Below the pieces are notes generated by a model. That model saw nothing but the letters and a program-made list of their open reading frames with translations. It was not told the DNA's origin and did not search any database. From Glandiceps talaboti (Eukaryota; Hemichordata; Enteropneusta; Spengelidae), in contig NC_135553.1 of the NCBI RefSeq assembly GCF_964340395.1, forward strand, positions 26,742,949 to 26,806,948: DNA of 64,000 nucleotides, in the 5' to 3' direction. Below are positions 56,601 to 64,000 of the stretch, in pieces; within the stretch, counting starts at the first letter, position 1; every line of letters begins with the position of its first letter. Both the position numbers and the translations under genes were made by a program.

Positions 56601-59179
56601 TATGTCATTCTCAATGACTTGTTTAAATAAAAAAATAAAAACTGACAGTTGTGCTACAACGCTATTGGCGCTATTTTGTATCAATGTTCTTTCACAGGTT
56701 TTCTTAGATCATCTTGGAGGCTGGTAACCAATTATACTTTCATGATAGTTTTGATTGCGTATGCCCTGGATTTAGGCAGCACTTTTGGTGTAGTTTCATT
56801 CATACCTAAATACTTGGAACTGCAGTTTGGTTTTCAGCCTTCCACAGCAAACATTCTATTAGGTGAGTCGTGTGAATTATGAATTCGTAATCTTATATCC
56901 AAGTAAAAGTTGATAAGTCGTAGATTTTAGTATTTCTCAATTCAAGAGTTCAGTCTATGATTGCATGCAATGATGGACGTTACAATATTTCAAAGTTCGT
57001 GCAATAATCACATGTCCGGATTTGTTTTATATTGACAAACAGGATCCGTCGCGTTCGCCAAGTAATACGCGCCCTAAGATATCACCACTTTGAATCTGGT
57101 TCAGGACTCCTAAGTTCACTAATTGAAAATAATCAAGTGACACTTCTATATTGTAACCATCCTGTACAGGAGCGCTGGGTCTAGTTCCCTATGCTATTGG
57201 CATGATTCTTGGAGGATACCTCATTAAGAAGTTAAAGCTGGGAGTATTTGGTATGCAGAAAATGGTAATGATGGTGTTTGGTGCTGGAATGATATTAATT
57301 CTCTTGTTATATCCACTTGCTTGTGATAGCTATCATGTCGTTGGTATCGGGTAAGTATACAAATTAAATAAATAGATAAATAATATTATAGCCTGTGGAA
57401 TGTACCTTATGTAATGTGTGTATATTATGACTGTACTGTTAAAGCTCGTGCCCATAAATGATAAACCTACCTTGGAAATACAAGTCTTGAACTTCTGTTG
57501 TTACTTTGCTTACGACAACTCTAACCTATTCTCAGTACTGTTAAAATCACGAAAACAAAACCAGAGAACGCAGTACACATTTTTATATAGAAGTCAAGAC
57601 GATCAAAATAAAATTAAACCATTTGAGAATTCAATATAGCAGCAAAGTAATCTATGGGAAAATAAAGATTTGGATTTCCTTGAAAACGAGATAGTGAATC
57701 ACTAAACCTGTTTTGTTATTTGAAACAGGAGAGAATACAAGCTTTCTCATGTAGAAATTTGGTTTATTTTTAAGCTGTTTTGATTTCTAAGTATTAAAAT
57801 CGGTCTAATAATGAACAGGTCTTCTTCCCAATACAAGCAGACTAACAGGCCAAAGTTTGATTTTTTGGGGAAAATAAATGTTTGGAAGCATTACAATGTA
57901 ATATTATTCTATATTGGCAAACAAAAATATCAATTATTATATATGGTTTCATTCCTTCAGTGAAAACAGGATTGACAAGACACAACCATGTAACGTAGAC
58001 TGTCAATGCTCCATTGATTTATACAGTCCAGTCTGTGGAAATGATGGCAACACGTACACCTCAGCATGCCATGCAGGATGCACAGTATATGGCGGAAATA
58101 ACGTAAGAATACACATTGAACATATTCATAGGTCCCATATTTCATGTTCATTCGCGAACGTTTCCGCCGCTATGTAAATTCACAATGTGCCATCACCCCA
58201 GGAACAAGTCGTTACCATAGCTAACCATGGAAGTGCGTTGTTCCATCATATACAGTGGAGGGAGGGGTGTGGTTTCCTTCACCATTTTGTATGGCCTTAC
58301 TTTGGCAACTTACGGAATTCGTCGAATGTTTTAAGTGTTTCATTGATATTTGATGGTACCGATTAATTCAAATCAAAGTAACGATGCATCCATAAATTGA
58401 TATTAGTAAGTTGTCAAACTGTATTCAAATATATGTGATTCGTTTTGTGACATGAAATAACACTTTATTCTCTACAAATAATAACGTAATAGTCATAAGA
58501 AACTTGCAAAGTTTCATGTTTCTAATTTGACTAAATAGTTCTTTGCTACTTAATGAAATAATAATGATTAATATTGTCAATATTTCGGTTTTCACTCTGT
58601 TGACAGACCTACACAGACTGTGGGTGTATACATCTCTCGGAGTCTAATTACAATGTCACTACAGCAGTGGACGGCAATTGCAACGAAGTTGAGCTGTGTC
58701 CACGTTTTTATCCATTTGCCATTCTCCTTTTTGTTATATCATGTCTGCATTCCCTAAGAGAGATTCCATGTATGATGCTGGCTATGAGGTGAGGAGAAAG
58801 CGGAGAATCAGTTCTATGGATGATAAATGGGCATTTACTGTTGCTTTGGATTCATAAAACACCTATAAGCTTATATTTTGTCTATTTAAAAAGTCAAACA
58901 ATATCAATAACCATGTTTGTGGTTCAATAATTGCAAAAAATGAAAACAAATTTAAGTGTGTAAAACAAATTGTTTCTATATATAAGAAAGTGAACTGAGT
59001 ATTTTTTATAAATATACCCAATCACCACGTCACATGAGTAATCAGTACATGACGTCCAGTCACGATGCACATGTCTGTGGCCTCCCCATGTATGGAAACA
59101 TTACCATGCTTAAAGGTAGTTTGATTAATTGTTAGCACAGCATGAACTGATATGGTTCAGTAGTGCTATAGGCATGGCA

Positions 59180-59224
<45 letters not shown>

Positions 59225-62205
59225 CAACTAAAGTAAAAAAATGCTGGACCGATTGCCATGATATTTGGTGCGTGTATTACCTTGGTTGTCTAGTTGGAAT
59301 ATTGTTCAAATCAAAGTGATTTTACCACTGGTGTGTGATTTTTGGTCAAAAACTACAACTCAAAAACTACTGGACAGATCGGTCTGAAATTTGATGGGAA
59401 CATTTTTAGTGGTGTTTAGATTAAGACTTGTTCATGATATGATGATTGTGATATGCAAATTAGGGCTAAAAATGTGTCCTTTTGGTCATAAATATATAAA
59501 TTCCAACTTATTGCAGATTGGGTTCAAATTTGTTGTGACATTCGTATTGGTGTTTAGATTAAGAATTGGCCATAAAATGATGATCCCATCAGTGATATGC
59601 ACATTAGGTCTAAATATGTGTCTTTATGGTCAAAAATATATAATTCCAAAACTACTGAGCAGATTGGGCAAGAACCTAATGGGGATGTATAGATGAAGCT
59701 GTATTCACAACGTGATGATCCCATCAGCAGTGTGCAAATCTCAATTTTGGCCAAAAACTTTATGTATCTTGAAACTGCATGGTGAATGGGGTTGAAACTT
59801 GGTGGGTATGTTTCTGGAATTGTTATTCTGCAGTTATTGTTCAAAAGATTTTGACACAATTGGTCCTAGCAACCATGACCATGCCCTTAGCAACAATGAA
59901 TTGATTATGCATATTACATAGATAACAACAGGGGGTGGGTGGGTAAGTGCAAAAAATGTATGCAAATATGACTAGCAACAGGACCCCGCCCATAGCTACA
60001 GCTAAAGGGTTTATATTGCAAAGCTAAAAACTGAAAAGGGTAGGCAAATTAATAAAGATTCCAAAAATGTATGCATATATGTCTAGCAACAAGACCATGC
60101 CTATAGCAACAGCCAACTACAGTTGTGCTACAGCCCCATTGGCAGTATTTTGTTTACTTGTAATTAAAAGTGATTACAAATCAAAATGTTCCTCTTTCGT
60201 CACAAATGTTATTGCAATCGATATCCTTACTCATATCTTTAAATATCTTCTATAGACAACGGCAATCTTACATATATTGCACTGCATGGTAGATTTAGTC
60301 ATTTCCTAGACATTGTCCTTCACAACATCAGGAAGCCACGTATTCAATCTCCCTGGTAATTTCTGACTACTTGTTAACAATGTCATTGTATTCATTCTTC
60401 TAGGTCAGTTCCAGTGAAGGACAAGTCATTCGCGCTAGGATTTCGATTCTTAATCGTGCGACTTGTAGGTAGGTGGCATATTCGAACACGTTTATTTTAC
60501 GACAGGCAAGTTTTTTGTAGACAAATGACAAACATTCAAAAAATGTATGTAAACATGTTTAGCAAAAAGACCACGCCCATAGCAAGTCAAATGATCACGT
60601 GTATTGCAAAGATAACAGCGATTACTAAATAAGTGAATACACATTCCAAAATAATTTATGCAAATATGCCTAGCAACAAGACCACGCACATAGCAACAGC
60701 CAAATAGTAGTGCATATCGCAAAGATAACAGATTCATAGACAAGTGAACAAGCTTTCAACAAATGTTTGCAAACATGCTTACCAACAAGACCACGCCCAT
60801 ACCAACAGCCAAATGATCAGGTGTATCGCAGAGATAACGGGGATTAATAAACAGGTGTATAAACATTGAAAAAATATGTATGCAATTATGCCTAGCAACA
60901 AGACAACGCCCATAGCAACATCCATATGATGGTGTATATTTCAAAGATAACAACAGGGTTGGATAGGCAACTGGATAAATATTCAACAACTGAACACCTA
61001 CACCTAGCATGGATCAGCATGTGGATAAACAATTTTAAACTTGTACAGCTGTGCTACAACGCTAAGTCCGTTTGTTATCTTGATTATTCCTTGATTGAGT
61101 ACTAAAATATTAACCCATACACACAGCATAATTTTGATAAGCGGAGAGCTTTCGAGTGCAAACTGTTAGTCTTGTTCCATGATAGATGGCGCTGTTTATG
61201 AATTCGTATTATCTGATTGTTCATACTATTCGTATAGAACTGGACCAACCATTCAACCCAAAAACATTGATGTTAAATAATGCGATTCAGAACATCGTGA
61301 CTCATATTTCGAGCACAACAGAATCAATGAAGTAGACTCATGTTGTCGTGACGTACATATGACAAGGGTATAAATCCCCTATATTCTGTTCGACTGAGTA
61401 CAATTTGGTTTGTGCATGGTGTAATATTTTTTGTTACTGTAGTGTATCTAGGTGTAGTAAAGTTGGTGGTTCCCTACCATTATACTGAAAGAAAACGATA
61501 ACTGTAACATTGACAGAATTTTATATCTTATTCCCTAATATCTGTCTTTTGTACAACCTTGACACTACATGTCGCAAGTTCAAGTAGGGACACAACCCTT
61601 AGCTCATGAGTTTTTTCCGGACGAAATGAGGACAAATCTTGGGGAATAGTCTAAGTATACCAGTACAGCCAGTATTTATGAAAAATTGGGAGTAATGGCG
61701 ATATATTGTGAACGTTTAATATTTGACTCGTATTTCGAGCACAACAGAACCAATGACGTAAACGTGCATTGTCGTCATATAGAACCACCAGGGTATAAAT
61801 TCCTTCTATTTTTGTTCAATTTGGTAAGCGCACGGTATGATTTCCAATAACACGTCTTCTATTCCAGGTCCCATTCCATTGCCGATATTGTACGGTAAAG
61901 TGATTGATATGGCATGTCGTTTGTGGAGGACTCTGTGTGAAGGCACTATTCTAGGAGAATGTTTGGCCTATGACCACCGAGCTTTTAGACTCAATTTTGT
62001 TCTTGTTGTCTTTTGTGTTAAGCTTTCGTCATTTCTATTCATGTTGCTCGCATATTTTCTATGGAAACGTAAAGAAAGGACTAGACCTTCGAATTACAAA
62101 AATTACAACATCAATGAGAAGGAAACGGTTGAAGTCAGTGATGAAGAAGAAGTAAACGATACCGGAAAAAGTGCCATGATGATTGAAGCTCAGTCAGCGA
62201 TGTAA
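52345..62205 (+). CDS. SLCO: Solute carrier organic anion transporter (OATP/SLCO), complete gene, 8 coding exons
   Basis: Joining 52345-53017, 54145-54465, 56698-56862, 57170-57350, 57961-58102, 58607-58788, 60404-60468 and 61868-62205 gives 2,067 bp in one frame: 688 aa, within the usual OATP length. All introns are GT-AG. OATPs are 12-helix plasma-membrane carriers moving bile salts, steroid conjugates, thyroid hormones and other amphipathic anions. Visible are the cytosolic N-terminus, TM1 (about 47-70), the TM2-TM4 helices, the superfamily block WVGAWWLGLL (269-278) and the Kazal-like extracellular loop PCNVDCQCS...PVCGNDGNTY with ten or more cysteines (457-501). The cytosolic tail is charged and ends QSAM. 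N151 and N162 are glycosylation sequons in the first large loop. The D-x-R-W signature reads D-D-E-W here (E268). The substrate cannot be predicted. It is divergent from the CYP4 gene, about 9.8 kb between start codons. Confidence 0.95.
53050..53287. repeat. (TTGTA)n microsatellite, about 240 bp, at the start of SLCO intron 1
   Basis: Pentamer array starting 33 bp after the exon 1 donor, with CTGTA variants in the middle. It has no stop in any plus frame, which falsely extends the exon 1 open frame. Confidence 0.97.
53558..53701. repeat. (ATCA)n and (GTG)n microsatellites in SLCO intron 1
   Basis: About 15 ATCA units (53561-53619), then a GGT tract at 53650-53700. Confidence 0.95.
53740..54095. 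repeat. 110-bp core units in SLCO intron 1, ending in the GCTACAACGCC terminus
   Basis: Two to three degraded units (GCAAAGATGACAACAGGG, then CCTAGCAACAATACC) run into AAGCTACAACGCCATTGGCG at 54064, the common terminus also seen at 56652 and 61050. Confidence 0.6.
54145..54465 (+). CDS. SLCO: SLCO exon 2 (OATP signature)
   Basis: Codes residues 225-331 plus one base: LVNMMWGIGPIMATF, DDDEWVGAWWLGLLGG and AIPYAFIPKEL, then a Ser/Asp/Thr-rich loop. The acceptor is TTTCATAACAG and the donor GTATGT. Confidence 0.95.
54554..54695. mobile_element. Palindromic MITE of about 120 bp, copy C, in SLCO intron 2
   Basis: CCAATATTTTCTTCATTCAG, then GGAAAATACTCATG, closing with CGTATTTTACTTAGATTAGC and CAAGAAAAAT. 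It is the most diverged of the three copies. Confidence 0.6.
54890..55690. repeat. 110-bp tandem core array in SLCO intron 2
   Basis: Modules at 54930-55100 are followed by about five units, starting near 55109, 55220, 55331, 55442 and 55571, each with CTAGCAACAAGACCACGCCC-like text and CATAGCAACAGCCA. They belong to the family seen in the CYP4 introns. Confidence 0.75.
55718..56440. mobile_element. (GTCC)n plus 150-bp core element in SLCO intron 2 (pearl-like architecture)
   Basis: A lead segment (AGTCCCCGCGGAGGAAGTCC) and a (GTCC)n run at 55769-55807 precede about four tandem units. The landmark GCCATAACTCAGACATGC recurs at 55963, 56113, 56263 and 56414, so the period is 150 bp. Each unit contains GATCCAATATGG and GCCATTTTGTTTG. 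The 150-bp period keeps a plus-strand frame open for 134 codons (56016-56420); this is a by-product, not evidence of a gene. Confidence 0.7.
56698..56862 (+). CDS. SLCO: SLCO exon 3
   Basis: Codes FLRSSWRLVTNYTFM and FGVVSFIPKYLELQFG, a conserved OATP helix with FxPKYLExQF. The acceptor is GTTCTTTCACAG and the donor GTGAGT. Confidence 0.95.
57170..57350 (+). CDS. SLCO: SLCO exon 4
   Basis: Codes GALGLVPYAIGMILGGYLIK, then a helix ending near ILLLYPLACDS. GxxxGGY is the conserved OATP helix. The acceptor is CCTGTACAG and the donor GTAAGT. Confidence 0.94.
57961..58102 (+). CDS. SLCO: SLCO exon 5 (Kazal-like domain, first part)
   Basis: Codes residues 447-494. The cysteine text is C457, C461, C463, then PVCGNDGNTY with C472, C483 and C487. 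This is the extracellular Kazal-type loop of OATPs. The acceptor is ATTCCTTCAG and the donor GTAAGA. Confidence 0.95.
58607..58788 (+). CDS. SLCO: SLCO exon 6 (end of Kazal loop, helix)
   Basis: Codes TYTDCGCIHLSES, closing the Kazal loop, an NVT sequon, then FAILLFVISCLHSLREIPCM. The acceptor is TTGACAG and the donor GTGAGG. Confidence 0.94.
59110..60160. mobile_element. AC-repeat element, inverted copy, in SLCO intron 6
   Basis: Starts TTAGCACAGCATGAACTGA, then (TG)n at 59184-59220, three or more modules of about 130 bp (ATGCAAATTAGG..TAAAAA), two to three units of the 110-bp core, and ends ACAGTTGTGCTACAGCCCC. TAGCACA..CTGA at one end and the inverse of CAGTTGTGCTA at the other resemble short TIRs. 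Confidence 0.65.
60404..60468 (+). CDS. SLCO: SLCO exon 7 (65 bp)
   Basis: Codes SVPVKDKSFALGFRFLIVRLV, matching the conserved OATP block K-S-x-ALG. The phase is 2 in and 1 out. The acceptor is ATTCTTCTAG and the donor GTAGGT. It was found by phase and family text. Confidence 0.92.
60540..61065. repeat. 110-bp tandem core array in SLCO intron 7
   Basis: Four to five units with starts near 60558, 60668, 60778 and 60890 (period about 110 bp), ending with ACAGCTGTGCTACAACGCTA. Same family as the intron 2 array. Confidence 0.75.
61295..61838. repeat. Direct repeat of about 120 bp with TATA-like core, in SLCO intron 7
   Basis: TATTTCGAGCACAACAGAA recurs at 61304 and 61731 (offset 427 bp). Each copy is followed by AATGA..GTA, GTCGT and GGGTATAAAT about 65-70 bp later, then a C/T-rich stretch and CAATTTGGT. 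The second copy ends 30 bp before exon 8. Confidence 0.65.
61868..62205 (+). CDS. SLCO: SLCO exon 8 (last helices and cytosolic tail)
   Basis: Codes residues 577-688: GPIPLPILYGKVID (the conserved PxPxxxGxxID block), a helix near FRLNFVLVVFCVKLSSFLFM, a KRKER stop-transfer, then an acidic tail DEEEVND and TAA. The acceptor is CTATTCCAG. Confidence 0.95.
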
Positions 62206-62332
62206 AACCAGTTTGTTTTCTGATATGATGAAATTTCACATTTTAACAAGTTTAGAAAATTTATATTCCACGAAACTTAAATGTAGGCATCAAACATAGT
62301 ATGTTAATATACTTATTGTATTCTTATCAGAC

Positions 62333-62360
62333 TGACGTCACGTCACGTCACGTCACGTCA
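62333..62360. repeat. (ACGTC)n with CRE-like TGACGTCA downstream of SLCO
   Basis: TGACGTCA followed by four CGTCA units in the SLCO 3' flank. CRE-like by sequence only. Confidence 0.6.
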
Positions 62361-62412
62361 CTTCTATACAGTCAAGACATTATACATTCTATATCCCCTT
62401 CTATATTGTAGT

Positions 62413-62418
62413 ATTAAA
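62413..62418 (+). terminator. Possible SLCO polyadenylation signal (ATTAAA)
   Basis: ATTAAA lies about 210 bp after the stop codon. No canonical AATAAA was seen nearer on this strand, so the 3' end is uncertain. Confidence 0.3.
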
Positions 62419-62885
62419 TATATGTCTATGAAAAGACTAAATTCATTTATTTCGTGCCGATGTAAAACATATGCTGCAACTACATAATATTAGATACACG
62501 TTGACAGGTAGTCGTCGTTGTTGGCGCACTTCAGTCATTACTAATGGTTGTGCCAACGACTAATCTCAGCTAAACACTTCCATTGACAGGAACTTTCGTT
62601 GATTTTAACAATTTTTTAAAATAAGTTTTAAGATGTACAAAGTGAAATGGAAAACTAGATTTCTGTCAGTCTGACCTTTACTATTCATGAAAACTTGATA
62701 AGTTGATGACTAGTTGAATTAACATAATTATGGTTGCAAATTATCACTATGACACTGGCAAAGTTAGACAATACAGATATGAAGACACATGTCATCTAAT
62801 GAAGCATTGTTGGACATGTCAAAGATCAAACACACCATTAAAGAAATGTAGATTTAATCTAAAATGAAACTTACAAGTGAAAAAT

Positions 62886-62891
62886 TTATTT
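62886..62891 (-). terminator. GH31 polyadenylation signal AATAAA
   Basis: AATAAA on the minus strand, about 100 bp past the GH31 stop codon, is a suitable position for the gene's 3' end. Confidence 0.55.
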
Positions 62892-62991
62892 TGAAAGTGG
62901 GAAATTTTTATACCATTGGAGTGAGATGTATATTTAGTAAAATCTCAACTTCTACATTCCCGCCATGACCAACTGATGCAGCGCCACTCAT

Positions 62992-63054
62992 TCATGTCCA
63001 TTGGATAGTGATGTCTTTCGTTAGTCGAAGGGAAATATTATTCAAACGTAACAC
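62992..63054 (-). CDS. GH31 terminal exon
   Basis: 63 bp. The acceptor CTTTCTAG is followed by codons for VLRLNNISLRLTKDITIQWT and TGA. The phase and the closing IQW motif match the preceding exon. Confidence 0.82.
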   Translation of the reverse strand: MLRLNNISLRLTKDITIQWT

Positions 63055-63607
63055 CTAGAAAGTGAAGCAAAGATTTAACATGTTGTTACTGCTTGTATGA
63101 CGTCAGGATATGAACCCAAAGCTGCTAATCGTGAACTTATAAACTATTCTGTAAATGGGTCGTTTATAGTCTGCAAGTCCTAGATACGACGTGGCGTGTC
63201 GTCTTATCAACCAACACTCAACGAAGACATGACCGGCGAGGGCGGAATTACACGACGTATCTTACATGAGACTCAAACTACATCATAATAATTTAGAATA
63301 ATTAAACTCGACAGGCTTTCTCAAATGTATACGACTGTCTGAAAGCAGCTAATATATAATTGTGCCAAATGTAAAGTAAGATTATTTGAATGGAAATTCA
63401 TAGTTACCCTATTTTGTAAGTCAAATGTGAATTCGATCTCCTTGCCATTTGCCTTGACTATCTGTGGATTATTCATTACTCCACATACCATAACAGAACC
63501 AAGTATCATTGTCTCTACCGTATATCCATTGTTGATGACTGTAGAGTTGACGACATTCCGTGCTGCGCTAAATTCTATTGCTTCGTATTTCTTCTTATCA
63601 AACGAGT
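62992..63607 (-). CDS. GH31 alpha-glucosidase (maltase-glucoamylase type), last two coding exons; gene runs off the right edge
   Basis: Two exons join in phase: 63607-63408, then 63054-62992. The first codes the C-terminal beta-sandwich: DSFDKKKYEAIEFSAARN, NGYTVETMILGSVMVCGV and VKANGKEIEF. This follows the GH31 pattern in which a WDDGD block precedes, then V-x-G-V and V-x-V-N-G strands. The second codes VLRLNNISLRL and ends TIQWT plus TGA, like the (T)IEW end of family members. Such enzymes hydrolyse terminal alpha-glucosides; the catalytic domain lies outside the window. The 5' split codon (G|AC) predicts a preceding exon ending in WDDG. The gene is convergent with SLCO, with stop codons 787 bp apart. 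Confidence 0.85.
63408..63607 (-). CDS. GH31 penultimate exon (C-terminal beta domain)
   Basis: 200 bp. The acceptor is ATCTTACAG and the donor GTAACT after AGG. It enters with two bases of a split Asp codon and leaves in phase 0. Confidence 0.85.
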
Positions 63608-64000
63608 CTGTAAGATATCGGCACAACAAAGTCAATAATTTTTTCCCAAATAATGTATAGAAAGGTTACTAATTAGTAGCCTGGATGTTGATTGATGTAA
63701 TTAAAGTATGGCAACTTTTAAAACAAGCAGAAGGTGCTAGTGGTAGTAAGTGTAACGAGTGAATGTATTTTCTTCACAGCGTTACAATTTGTAAAAATGG
63801 CTGTAATTGATATTTTTAGATAGAGATGTGCGATTTTTATTCATATATTTCAATAAAAATATTTTGTAAGATAAGGGGTTATTTGGTATTGATCATACAT
63901 GTTTTGAGCCACACTGTATCTAAAACAAACACGTTCACACATACAGGCACACAGACATCTATATCTCACCTAACTAGTGCAGATCTATATCTCACCTAAT

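Overview
The window is animal nuclear DNA: AT-rich, intron-rich, crowded with microsatellites and small transposons, and with no prokaryotic-style gene packing. Two complete multi-exon protein genes could be rebuilt by hand with intact splice sites and continuous phase, plus the 3' end of a third gene. The gene families (CYP4, a Kazal-bearing OATP, a maltase/glucoamylase-type GH31) and the repeat landscape (L1/Tx1-like LINE, hAT-like elements, tRNA-derived SINE, microsatellite-bearing elements with tandem cores) suggest a marine invertebrate such as a hemichordate, lancelet or lophotrochozoan. The species cannot be fixed from the sequence alone.

Layout. 1-12.6 kb holds no gene I can support; it carries TIR elements, foldback elements and simple repeats. 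12,726-42,576 (minus) is a complete cytochrome P450 of family 4: 11 coding exons, 509 aa. Its introns are loaded with repeats. Intron 6 holds an L1/Tx1-like LINE broken by a hAT-like element and by a 3.5-kb element that itself contains a further insertion. Intron 2 holds a second copy of the 3.5-kb family and a pair of nested G-rich-ended elements. Intron 1 holds a near-perfect foldback element with a 9-bp target duplication. 42.6-52.3 kb is the spacer between the divergent CYP4 and SLCO genes; it contains a lone GH31-like exon remnant, a LINE 3' fragment with a long (AATC)n tail, and a tandem-core/(ACAG)n element. 52,345-62,205 (plus) is a complete solute carrier organic anion transporter: 8 coding exons, 688 aa, with the extracellular Kazal-like domain. 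62,992-63,607 (minus) carries the last two coding exons of a GH31 glycosidase that enters from the right edge and converges on the SLCO gene.

CYP4 enzymes hydroxylate fatty acids and related lipids at the ER, OATPs import amphipathic organic anions at the plasma membrane, and GH31 enzymes of this type cleave alpha-glucosides. Their adjacency does not by itself show a shared pathway.

The most striking material is the mobile-element architecture. It includes nested insertions whose removal restores the host LINE reading frame, several small TIR families, and a recurrent design of a tandem core array next to a microsatellite, reminiscent of the pearl/Helentron-associated elements of bivalves.
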